From positions 1 through 12,485 of the forward strand of contig CAYTWE010000058.1 in NCBI GenBank assembly GCA_964440985.1: a stretch of 12,485 bases of DNA, read 5' to 3'. The DNA is from UBA1731 sp964440985 (GTDB lineage Bacteria; Verrucomicrobiota; Kiritimatiellia; RFP12; UBA1067). Below the pieces are notes generated by a model. It ran no database searches. It saw only the letters and a program-made list of their open reading frames with translations, and was not told the origin of the DNA. This document shows, piece by piece, positions 1 through 5,774 of the stretch (positions are counted from its first letter, which is position 1; each line of letters opens with the position of its first letter). Both the position numbers and the translations under genes were made by a program.

Positions 1-9
1 ATTATACCA
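1..9 (-). promoter_or_regulatory. Extended -10 promoter element reading out of the left edge
   Basis: The first nine bases are the reverse complement of TGGTATAAT, an extended -10 element (TG, one base, TATAAT). The same 9-mer precedes the HAD gene and the acetyltransferase gene in this window. It reads leftward, so its transcript would start beyond the edge and the gene it serves is not visible. No good -35 hexamer is found at 17 nt spacing, which is normal for extended -10 promoters. Confidence 0.5.
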
Positions 10-127
10 TATGAAATGGCCTTGCAGGGGCGGGGCTACTCGACAGCATTGCAGGTCGTAACTTGTCTGCGCTTCGCACAGAGCATTTTCAATCGAACTA
101 ACGAGAAATCGACGGATCGAAAATGCA
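10..127. other. Intergenic region downstream of the serine hydrolase gene
   Basis: About 118 nt lie between the stop of the leftward serine hydrolase and the left-edge promoter. I see no plausible gene here. The only structure noticed is a short hairpin at 67-81. It has no T-run on its leftward side, so factor-independent termination is not well supported. Confidence 0.5.
67..81 (-). terminator. Weak hairpin after the serine hydrolase gene
   Basis: CTGCGC, TTC and GCACAG can fold into a six-pair stem (one G-T pair) with a three-base loop, about 50 nt past the stop codon of the leftward gene. No U-tract follows in the direction of transcription. It could be an mRNA 3' end stabiliser, a poor terminator or chance. 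Confidence 0.2.
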
Positions 128-1228
128 TCAACGCCCTGCACATCTGAAATGGAGCGATGCGAGCCCGAAGTCCTCGGAGGCTGGCCATGACGTGACATTG
201 CGCAGAATCACAAGAAATCTGCGCGAGGATGGATCAAACGCCACAAACGAACTGCCGCCGTATATCATCCCGAACCTGTACAGCACACGAAGTCCACCAT
301 CAAGCATCCGCACATTCAGCAGTCCGCGCATCTCCCCGTCCGCCGTCTCACGCAGCGGCTTCTCCGCAACCAGACCGTCCACAACGCGCCAATATTCCGT
401 GAACACCTTGGCGCAGTCCGACGCCGATGAATATATCTCGCCCATCCCGCGCAGCGCAGGGCCAAGGTGGTGTTCCGGAATCCGCGTTCCGCGTCTGCTC
501 AGCCACGGCAGCTTTCCGGCACACAGCGGCGCAACACGCAATTCCGCCGCACCGGACGGACAGAACGACGTATCCTCAAGCCCAAGAGGAACAACGAGTT
601 CGTCGTTCAGGATGTCGTCGATGCTCCGTCCTGTCATGTCTTCGACGCACATGACGAGCAGGGCGAATCCCATGTTGGAATACTGCGGCTTTCCGTCACG
701 CACAAACGAAAGCGTACGGCGGCTTGACAATTCCTTCCCGAAATCTTTCCGCGAATCGAATGCCGCATAGATGTGCGTACCGAAAAGCCCGCACATGAAC
801 GCCGTATGCCAGTCGAGCGGATTCCACGGATTCAGGAATTCACGCGGCAGACCGGATCTATTCTCCATCAGGTTACGAAGCGTGACCGAACCGTATTCCT
901 GCGGCAAGCGGAATGAGGAAGACGATTTCACGTCCACATCAAGATTGAGGCGACCAGCCCGCTCCATGCGCAGCAGCGCAAGATGCACATAAAGCTTTCC
1001 GAGCGATGCTATGCGGAATATGCGGTGAGAATCGCCGGCGAACCCGCTTTCAGTCGCAACGGCACACTCCGGATCGCCTACTTCATTCAGGTAGAAGTCA
1101 CGGATATCTTCTGCGTCTGCACGTTCCGGCAACGTCGCGCATCCGGCCGCCGTCATCAACGCACTCGCCGCAAGGCACGGCAGAAAGGCCGTTCCTCCAA
1201 GACCGTAAACGAACTTTGCAATTGACAT
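128..1228 (-). CDS. Serine hydrolase lipoprotein, beta-lactamase/PBP4* family
   Basis: This 366-residue protein belongs to the serine beta-lactamase-like (class C beta-lactamase/EstB/D-aminopeptidase) family; substrate unknown, perhaps a peptidoglycan peptide or an ester. The N-terminus is a signal peptide ending in TAAGC, so Cys30 is a probable lipidation site and the enzyme should be anchored at the envelope. The catalytic SxxK box is Ser75-Leu-Gly-Lys78 and the YxN box is Tyr183-Ser-Asn185. The third box, normally K/H-x-G, appears as Tyr-Gly-Gly at about 323-325, so the usual basic residue is missing. I chose ATG at 1228; an in-frame TTG at 1231 is directly upstream. Neither has a clear Shine-Dalgarno site. 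It lies 18 nt after the HAD gene and is probably co-transcribed with it. The family is clear, the activity is not. Confidence 0.85.
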   Translation of the reverse strand: MSIAKFVYGLGGTAFLPCLAASALMTAAGCATLPERADAEDIRDFYLNEVGDPECAVATESGFAGDSHRIFRIASLGKLYVHLALLRMERAGRLNLDVDVKSSSSFRLPQEYGSVTLRNLMENRSGLPREFLNPWNPLDWHTAFMCGLFGTHIYAAFDSRKDFGKELSSRRTLSFVRDGKPQYSNMGFALLVMCVEDMTGRSIDDILNDELVVPLGLEDTSFCPSGAAELRVAPLCAGKLPWLSRRGTRIPEHHLGPALRGMGEIYSSASDCAKVFTEYWRVVDGLVAEKPLRETADGEMRGLLNVRMLDGGLRVLYRFGMIYGGSSFVAFDPSSRRFLVILRNVTSWPASEDFGLASLHFRCAGR

Positions 1229-1246
1229 CAATTCAGATCGACCGAA

Positions 1247-1897
1247 TCATGGAAGGCAGTCCTTGATCTCGTCAGCGCCGGCAAGCTCTTCCTTCGATCC
1301 ATATCCCCACGTCACACCGATCGTACGCATTCCGTTCGCCTTGCCGGCATCGATGTCGCCACGGGTGTCGCCAACCATCACGGCATCATCTGCGGACACC
1401 CCCATTCTCGAAAGAAGGAGCGCAAGCAGATCCGGCTTGGCGAACTTTTTGCCGTCAATGCTGTCAAAGCTCCATATCCCATCGAAAAGCGCGTCCCAGC
1501 CGAACTTCGCCGCAATCTTTTGCGTCGGCGAATGGCGCTTGTTCGTGACGATGTATATCTTCGCGCCTGACGCCTTCAGCGTCTCCATCCATTTCTGCAC
1601 TCCGGGATACGGCACCGTGTTCGGAAATCCGGAATCGTCATAGTTCGGGCGAAACCGTTCCACCATCTTTGCGACAAGCTCCGGAGTCGCATCGTCAAAC
1701 AGCTCGTAGACTATCTTGTCGAGCGTAGGGCCGATGGAGAACACCTCGTCAAAGCGCGGACACTCCCGGCCGAGGTCTGCTATCGACTTCTTCCACGCCA
1801 CGACAATGTCCTCGCCAGTTCGCGCAAGCGTACCGTCAAGGTCAAAAAACCAGTGGCGGCGCACAACGCCGCCACTTTTCATCACGTTGTCTTCCAT
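1247..1897 (-). CDS. HAD-superfamily hydrolase, phosphoglycolate phosphatase type
   Basis: This 216-residue cytosolic phosphatase has all four HAD motifs. Motif I is FDLDGT with nucleophile Asp19 and acid/base Asp21. Motif II is Thr118 in IVTNK. Lys154 (AKPD) is the motif III lysine. Motif IV is VGDTRGDID with Asp177 and Asp181. The helical cap between motifs I and II (about residues 25-95) is the subclass I type found in Gph and PpaX. The substrate is probably a small phosphate ester such as phosphoglycolate, but pyrophosphatase or sugar phosphatase roles are equally open. An extended -10 box ends 8 nt before this ATG, so the mRNA may be leaderless; an alternative ATG lies five codons in (1882). 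It heads a likely two-gene unit with the serine hydrolase. Confidence 0.92.
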   Translation of the reverse strand: MEDNVMKSGGVVRRHWFFDLDGTLARTGEDIVVAWKKSIADLGRECPRFDEVFSIGPTLDKIVYELFDDATPELVAKMVERFRPNYDDSGFPNTVPYPGVQKWMETLKASGAKIYIVTNKRHSPTQKIAAKFGWDALFDGIWSFDSIDGKKFAKPDLLALLLSRMGVSADDAVMVGDTRGDIDAGKANGMRTIGVTWGYGSKEELAGADEIKDCLP

Positions 1898-1905
1898 GGG
1901 TGCGG

Positions 1906-1914
1906 ATTATACCA
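1906..1914 (-). promoter_or_regulatory. Extended -10 promoter of the HAD-serine hydrolase unit
   Basis: On the minus strand this reads TGGTATAAT, a perfect extended -10. It sits in the 35-nt gap between the malic enzyme stop and the HAD start. Only 8 nt (CCGCACCC) separate it from the annotated ATG, so transcription would begin at or within a few bases of the start codon. No clear -35 box is visible; that position falls at the 3' end of the malic enzyme gene. Confidence 0.6.
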
Positions 1915-1932
1915 CAGCGGACACTCTATACG

Positions 1933-3231
1933 TCATGCCCGACTGCGGTTACGCTCCTCAAGCGCCGTCCGGTAGGCGGACAGGTCTACGTCCATCTGCG
2001 CGACGCCGCTCTTCACCGCCGCCTCGGCGACGGCATACGACACCTCGACGAACAGGCGGCGGTCGAACGGCTTCGGGATGATGTAGCCGTCGCCGAACAC
2101 CAGCGTCTCGTCGGGATAAAGCGCCTGCACCTCCGGCGTCACAGGCTTCCTCGCGAGCATCGCAAGCGCATTTGCCGCCGCGACCTTCATCTCCTTGTTG
2201 ATCGTCCGCGCACGGACATCGAGCGCACCTCGGAAAAGGTACGGGAACCCAAGCACGTTGTTGATCTGGTTCGGATAGTCGCTGCGTCCAGTGACCATGA
2301 CGTAGCGCCGCCCCTTGAGCGCAGCGGCGACATCCGCAGGATCGATCTCAGGATCGGGGTTCGCCATCGCGAATATCGCCGGGAACTCCGCCATCTTCCG
2401 GACGTCCTCACCGGAAAGCACGTTTGCGGCGGATACGCCGATGAAGACATCCGCGCCGACGAGGGCTTCCTGAAGCGTACGGCAGCCGGTCGTCACGGCG
2501 TGTCTGCGCTTGTACTGGTTGAGGTCGGTGCGGTCGACGCGGATCACGCCCTTCGTGTCGCACATCGTGATGTCCTTTACACCTGCGGCCTTGCACATCT
2601 CGCAGATGCGGATGCCGGCGGCGCCTGCGCCGTTCATCACCACCTTAAGTTCCGACAGCGGCTTGCCGGCAAGCTCCGCATAGTTCATCACGCCCGAAAG
2701 CGCGATCACGGCTGTACCCCACTGATCGTCGTGGAAGACCGGAATGTCAAGCTCTGCATCAAGCGCATCCTCGATCTCGAAGCACGCCGGCGCCGATATG
2801 TCCTCAAGGTTCACGCCGCCGTACTGCGGCGCAATCGCCTTCACGGCCGCGATCACACGCTGCGGATCTGTCTTCCCGGTGTCCTTGCCATCCTGCCTGC
2901 AGTGCGCAAGCGGGACTGGCCATGCGTCCACGTCGCCAAACGACTTGAACAGAACAGCCTTGCCCTCCATCACGGGAATCGAAGCGGAAGCGCCAAGGTC
3001 GCCGAGACCGAGTATCGCCGTGCCGTCGGAGACGACGGCGACGAGATTCGGCTTGGCCGTGCAGCTGTACACCGCGTCCGGCCTCTCGGCGATGGCCTTC
3101 ACCGCCTGCGCCACGCCAGGCGTGTACGCAAGGCAAAGATCCTCCTTTGTCTTCAATCCCTTCGGCAGCGACACCGCGACCTTGCCGCCCTTGTGGTATG
3201 CAAGCACCTCTTCACGGGAAAACGACGCCAT
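1933..3231 (-). CDS. Malic enzyme, short NAD-type (oxaloacetate-decarboxylating)
   Basis: This 432-residue cytosolic enzyme should convert L-malate and NAD(P)+ to pyruvate, CO2 and NAD(P)H using a divalent metal. Catalytic Tyr36 lies in YTPGVA and catalytic Lys91 in VMEGKAVLFK. The metal site includes the FEIED segment (151-155) and HDDQ (167-170). The Rossmann loop is GAGAAG at 201-206, and Asp225 near the end of the second strand (MCDTKG) favours NAD over NADP. NPDPEI (291-296) and TGRSDYPNQ (314-322) are further family hallmarks. It has the length of stand-alone bacterial malic enzymes and lacks the C-terminal phosphotransacetylase-like domain of MaeB. AAGGAGG lies 6 nt before the ATG and overlaps the ppiB stop codon, which suggests translational coupling. 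It is the last gene of the acetyltransferase-larA-ppiB unit. Confidence 0.95.
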   Translation of the reverse strand: MASFSREEVLAYHKGGKVAVSLPKGLKTKEDLCLAYTPGVAQAVKAIAERPDAVYSCTAKPNLVAVVSDGTAILGLGDLGASASIPVMEGKAVLFKSFGDVDAWPVPLAHCRQDGKDTGKTDPQRVIAAVKAIAPQYGGVNLEDISAPACFEIEDALDAELDIPVFHDDQWGTAVIALSGVMNYAELAGKPLSELKVVMNGAGAAGIRICEMCKAAGVKDITMCDTKGVIRVDRTDLNQYKRRHAVTTGCRTLQEALVGADVFIGVSAANVLSGEDVRKMAEFPAIFAMANPDPEIDPADVAAALKGRRYVMVTGRSDYPNQINNVLGFPYLFRGALDVRARTINKEMKVAAANALAMLARKPVTPEVQALYPDETLVFGDGYIIPKPFDRRLFVEVSYAVAEAAVKSGVAQMDVDLSAYRTALEERNRSRA

Positions 3232-3237
3232 GCCAAT

Positions 3238-3244
3238 CCTCCTT
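3238..3244 (-). promoter_or_regulatory. Shine-Dalgarno site of the malic enzyme, overlapping the ppiB stop
   Basis: AAGGAGG on the minus strand lies 6 nt before the malic enzyme ATG. It shares its first two A residues with the TAA stop of ppiB (3243-3245). This confirms the start at 3231 and suggests that ribosomes finishing ppiB re-initiate on the malic enzyme. Confidence 0.8.
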
Positions 3245-3746
3245 ACCGCTTCTCTTCCACCGTCACGCTCTTGATGACGATCGGCTTCACCGGCACGTCC
3301 TGATGCATACCATGATTGCCGGTCTGCACCTTCGCGATCTTGTCTACGACATCCATTCCCTTCGTGACGCTGCCGAAGACGGCATAGCCGAAGCCCTGCG
3401 GCGTGGGATTGCGGAAATCGAGGAACGAGTTGTCCACGAGATTGATGAAGAACTGGCTTGTCGCCGAGTCCACGACCATGGTGCGGGCCATCGCGATTGT
3501 GCCGCGGGCGTTCTTAAGGCCGTTCATCGCCTCGTTGCGGATAGGCTCCTTTGTGGGCTTGTCCGTCATGTCCGGCGTGAATCCGCCACCCTGGATCATG
3601 AACCCGTCGATCACACGGTGGAATATCGTGCCGTTGTAGTGTCCGCTTTTGGCGTAGTCCGCAAAGTTCTTCACCGTGGCGGGGGCCTTCTTCTCGTCCA
3701 GCTCAAGCTCTATCGTGCCGAGATCTGTTTCCATTGTCGCTTTCAT
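3243..3746 (-). CDS. ppiB: Peptidyl-prolyl cis-trans isomerase (cyclophilin) PpiB
   Basis: This 167-residue cytoplasmic cyclophilin catalyses cis-trans isomerisation of X-Pro bonds in folding proteins. It has no signal peptide and closely resembles E. coli PpiB along its whole length. The active-site segment FHRVIDGFMIQGG holds Phe42, His43, catalytic Arg44 and Gln52. Other hallmarks are the KEPIRNEAMNGLKN stretch, the RGTIAMART strand (81-89), SQFFINLVDN (97-106) and the terminal GMHQDVP segment. AAAGGAG (3754-3760) lies 7 nt before the ATG and fixes the start. It sits between larA (33 nt gap) and the malic enzyme (11 nt gap); it is probably a housekeeping foldase carried in the operon, with no visible link to its neighbours' chemistry. 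Confidence 0.96.
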   Translation of the reverse strand: MKATMETDLGTIELELDEKKAPATVKNFADYAKSGHYNGTIFHRVIDGFMIQGGGFTPDMTDKPTKEPIRNEAMNGLKNARGTIAMARTMVVDSATSQFFINLVDNSFLDFRNPTPQGFGYAVFGSVTKGMDVVDKIAKVQTGNHGMHQDVPVKPIVIKSVTVEEKR

Positions 3747-3779
3747 CTGTTTTCTCCTTTATCGTTTTGAATGTCCTTG

Positions 3780-5075
3780 TCATTGTGCCGACCGCTGCGC
3801 ATTGAACCGTTCACGGTCTATCCAAAGGCCAAGCGCGGGGTTGGGTATGAAGTATATCTCCTCGCCGTCAACAGTGTTGTAGCCGTACTTGAGCGTTTCC
3901 GGATTGTACTTCCTGACCATTTCGTCATAGTCCGCCGACTTGAATCCCACGCCCTCGACCTCTTCCTTGGAGATGTTCTTCACGCAGTATGTGATCGTGA
4001 AGCGTCCGTCCGAGGATCCGTGTATGAGATGCGCCGCCGCGCCCATGTTTGCGCGAAGGTCTTCGGCATCCGGCCGCTTGAACACCTCAAGCGTGTGCAG
4101 ACGCCCCCTGTAGCCGTACTTGCGGATCAGCGCATCAACCGCCTTGTCCTCACCGAAGGTGTGCACACCGGGCGCAAGCACGATCAGCTCGCCGCCATCC
4201 GCCATCGCCATGCGCGTGCGGTACACGGACTTGTTGCCGAGCCATGTGGACGTGAATTCGGATGGATCGAGGTAGACGACGCATTTCCTGATCCCGCGCT
4301 CCACATAGTCGATGTTCTTCTCCTGCGCCAACTTGACCGCCTCGGTAAGGCAGTTTCTCCCCTCTCCGATGAATATTCCGTGGGAGTGGATCTTGCCGCC
4401 GGGTGCGGTGTTCACGGTCAACACCCAGAGGATCGGGCGATCCGCCATGAACCTCTCAAGCGCATAGTCGAACAGACGGCGCACCGGGGTGTGGTCGCGT
4501 CCCATCGCCTTCTCCATGCCGCAGACCGCGCCGATCATGTGGGACTTGTTTATCATGTCCGCCCCGCCGCATCCGACAAACACGTTCTTGGCATGGTTCG
4601 CCATGCCGATCACCTCATGCGGGACGACCTGACCAGGGGATATGATGAGATCGTATTTTTCGTCCATCAGTCGGCGGTTGACCTCAACGCTGACCGGATC
4701 CGTCCAAAGACCATCGGAGATCTCCTTCACGGCATCGGCCGGCACCTCACCGAGCTTAACAACGTCCGTGCGCCAGTTGTGCACGATCATCCTGTCGTAC
4801 GGGATGTCCGGGAACATGACGTTCCACTGCGATTCCGAGACCGGCACGTGCGTCCCGAGCGCCGGCATGACGTCCACAGCCACCCCTCTTGCCGTGAGCA
4901 TCCTGTAGTATGCGCAGGATATGAACCCCGCATTGGAGTGAAAGCGCGTGAAATCCGGCGGAATTATCAGCACATTCCTGAGGCTACGCCCCTCTATCGA
5001 CTTCTCAAGCAGAGCCGCAATCTCCCCGTTGGAGAGTCCTTCGCCGCCTTCGGCGATCCTGAAGATGTCATCCAT
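3780..5075 (-). CDS. larA: LarA-family nickel-pincer 2-hydroxyacid racemase/epimerase
   Basis: This 431-residue protein belongs to the LarA family (formerly DUF2088), which uses a nickel-pincer nucleotide bound to a lysine to racemise lactate, malate or other 2-hydroxyacids by hydride transfer. The N-terminal domain has PPDFTR with Asp41 and Arg44, and GTHVP with His76. The second part has SPGQVVPH with His153, NHAK with Lys163 and KSH with His179. The 10 and 16 residue spacings His153-Lys163-His179 equal those of His174, Lys184 and His200 in Lactiplantibacillus plantarum LarA, so the cofactor lysine and catalytic histidines appear intact. The GGRK around the usual lysine is replaced by NHAK, so the substrate may differ. 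Cofactor makers LarB, LarC and LarE are not in the window. It starts 20 nt after the acetyltransferase and shares an operon with the malic enzyme, so malate is an attractive substrate guess. Confidence 0.88.
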   Translation of the reverse strand: MDDIFRIAEGGEGLSNGEIAALLEKSIEGRSLRNVLIIPPDFTRFHSNAGFISCAYYRMLTARGVAVDVMPALGTHVPVSESQWNVMFPDIPYDRMIVHNWRTDVVKLGEVPADAVKEISDGLWTDPVSVEVNRRLMDEKYDLIISPGQVVPHEVIGMANHAKNVFVGCGGADMINKSHMIGAVCGMEKAMGRDHTPVRRLFDYALERFMADRPILWVLTVNTAPGGKIHSHGIFIGEGRNCLTEAVKLAQEKNIDYVERGIRKCVVYLDPSEFTSTWLGNKSVYRTRMAMADGGELIVLAPGVHTFGEDKAVDALIRKYGYRGRLHTLEVFKRPDAEDLRANMGAAAHLIHGSSDGRFTITYCVKNISKEEVEGVGFKSADYDEMVRKYNPETLKYGYNTVDGEEIYFIPNPALGLWIDRERFNAQRSAQ

Positions 5076-5095
5076 GTTCCTGCGCCCTTTCCATT

Positions 5096-5590
5096 TCAGA
5101 GTTTTCTTGACATCGCTATTTCCGGACAGGTGAACGGATCAGCGTGCTTCGTGCAATGTATGCACCCGGAATAAAGCTTGTGCATAACCTTCGACTTTGG
5201 TATTTCGCAGAATCCGAGCTTCTTGAAGAATTCCGGGGCGAACGTAAGCACAAGAGCCTCCGCCGGCCTGAACGGCTCAATGCGCCTGAGCAGGGCGTCT
5301 ATCAGCGCCCGACCGATTCCGAAACGGCGATATTCCGCAAGCACCGCGACAGACTGCAGCTCTACCGTGGCGCGTTCCGCCACGCCAATCTCTGGAAGTA
5401 TCGAGTACGTCGCGCACCCGACGAGGTCGCCATCATCAGATTCCGCGACGACAAACCTGTCTATGTTGGACACTATGTCCCCCATGGGCTTGGGTATAAG
5501 CTCATCGGGATAGCCGCGTATCATAGCGAATATCCTGGCGGCGTCGCCAAGCCGTGCGGCGCGAAGCGCAAATTTCGGTGTGTCGTTCAT
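5096..5590 (-). CDS. GNAT acetyltransferase, short ArgA-type N-acetylglutamate synthase
   Basis: This 164-residue GNAT-fold enzyme resembles the short stand-alone N-acetylglutamate synthases, which acetylate glutamate with acetyl-CoA as the first step of arginine synthesis. Family signs are ELIPKPMGDI (30-39), FVVAE (46-50), LVGCA (56-60), the acetyl-CoA loop YRRFGIGRAL (87-96), LTFAPEFFKKLGF (115-127) and the Cys-rich tail ending PEIAM. In relatives the tail is commonly C-x2-C-x5-C; here Cys143, Cys146 and Cys155 give C-x2-C-x8-C. The frame stays open another 41 codons upstream, but similarity starts at this ATG and the promoter (5642-5650) lies inside that extension, so I reject the long form. 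The Shine-Dalgarno site is weak. It leads the operon to larA. Another amino-acid acetyltransferase remains possible. Confidence 0.82.
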   Translation of the reverse strand: MNDTPKFALRAARLGDAARIFAMIRGYPDELIPKPMGDIVSNIDRFVVAESDDGDLVGCATYSILPEIGVAERATVELQSVAVLAEYRRFGIGRALIDALLRRIEPFRPAEALVLTFAPEFFKKLGFCEIPKSKVMHKLYSGCIHCTKHADPFTCPEIAMSRKL

Positions 5591-5641
5591 GTCTCGCTGA
5601 ACGGCACCACAACTTATGCCCTGTCGCCGTTCGTGCGCAGG

Positions 5642-5650
5642 ATTATACCA
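5642..5650 (-). promoter_or_regulatory. Extended -10 promoter of the acetyltransferase-larA-ppiB-malic enzyme unit
   Basis: The minus strand reads TGGTATAAT, identical to the boxes at 1-9 and 1906-1914. Transcription would start near 5635 and give a leader of about 45 nt before the ATG at 5590. No consensus -35 is visible. Confidence 0.6.
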
Positions 5651-5728
5651 AATCCCGGCCGATAATGAAAACGAGGCTTCGCCACCACGCCTCTTCGCGG
5701 CGGATTCACGCACAAGCGGGCGATATTA

Positions 5729-5737
5729 TGGTAAAAT
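5729..5737 (+). promoter_or_regulatory. Extended -10 promoter of the glycosyltransferase operon
   Basis: TGGTAAAAT differs by one base from the TGGTATAAT boxes of the leftward genes. Transcription would start near 5744, leaving a short leader that carries the AGGAGG site. An overlapping TATTAT at 5724-5729 is an alternative -10. No strong -35 is found. Confidence 0.5.
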
Positions 5738-5755
5738 AGTCCTTTATTTTCATGC

Positions 5756-5761
5756 AGGAGG
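5756..5761 (+). promoter_or_regulatory. Shine-Dalgarno site that leaves two start codons possible
   Basis: AGGAGG lies 7 nt before an in-frame TTG (5769) and 13 nt before an in-frame ATG (5775). Spacing favours TTG, codon identity favours ATG. The two starts differ by two residues. The site rules out the more distant in-frame ATG at 5616, which also lies upstream of the promoter. Confidence 0.75.
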
Positions 5762-5774
5762 AATCGTTTTGGAC

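Larger units (their letters stand above)
5591..5774. promoter_or_regulatory. Divergent promoter region
   Basis: This 184-nt gap separates the leftward acetyltransferase operon from the rightward glycosyltransferase operon. It holds a leftward TGGTATAAT (5642-5650) and a rightward TGGTAAAAT (5729-5737), about 80 nt apart, and the AGGAGG ribosome site at 5756-5761. Between the promoters lies GAGGC/GCCTC (5673-5677 and 5689-5693), a short inverted repeat with an 11-nt loop. I see no convincing operator or riboswitch. Confidence 0.6.

Noticed and set aside
1900..3303. Open frame of 467 codons opposite the malic enzyme
   Set aside because: It mirrors the malic enzyme codons and has no plausible domain; the minus-strand gene has every catalytic motif.
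3771..5174. Open frame of 467 codons opposite larA
   Set aside because: Shadow of larA with no recognisable motif; the real gene has conserved active-site spacing.
5673..5693. GAGGC/GCCTC inverted repeat between the divergent promoters as an operator
   Set aside because: Only five pairs with an 11-nt loop, no second copy and no known regulator site; may be chance.
5591..5713. N-terminal 41-codon extension of the acetyltransferase
   Set aside because: The extension contains the TGGTATAAT promoter, has no similarity to the family, and precedes the conserved start at 5590.
5616..5774. N-terminal 53-codon extension of the DUF2723 protein
   Set aside because: It contains the rightward promoter and the AGGAGG site, so it is untranslated leader and upstream DNA.
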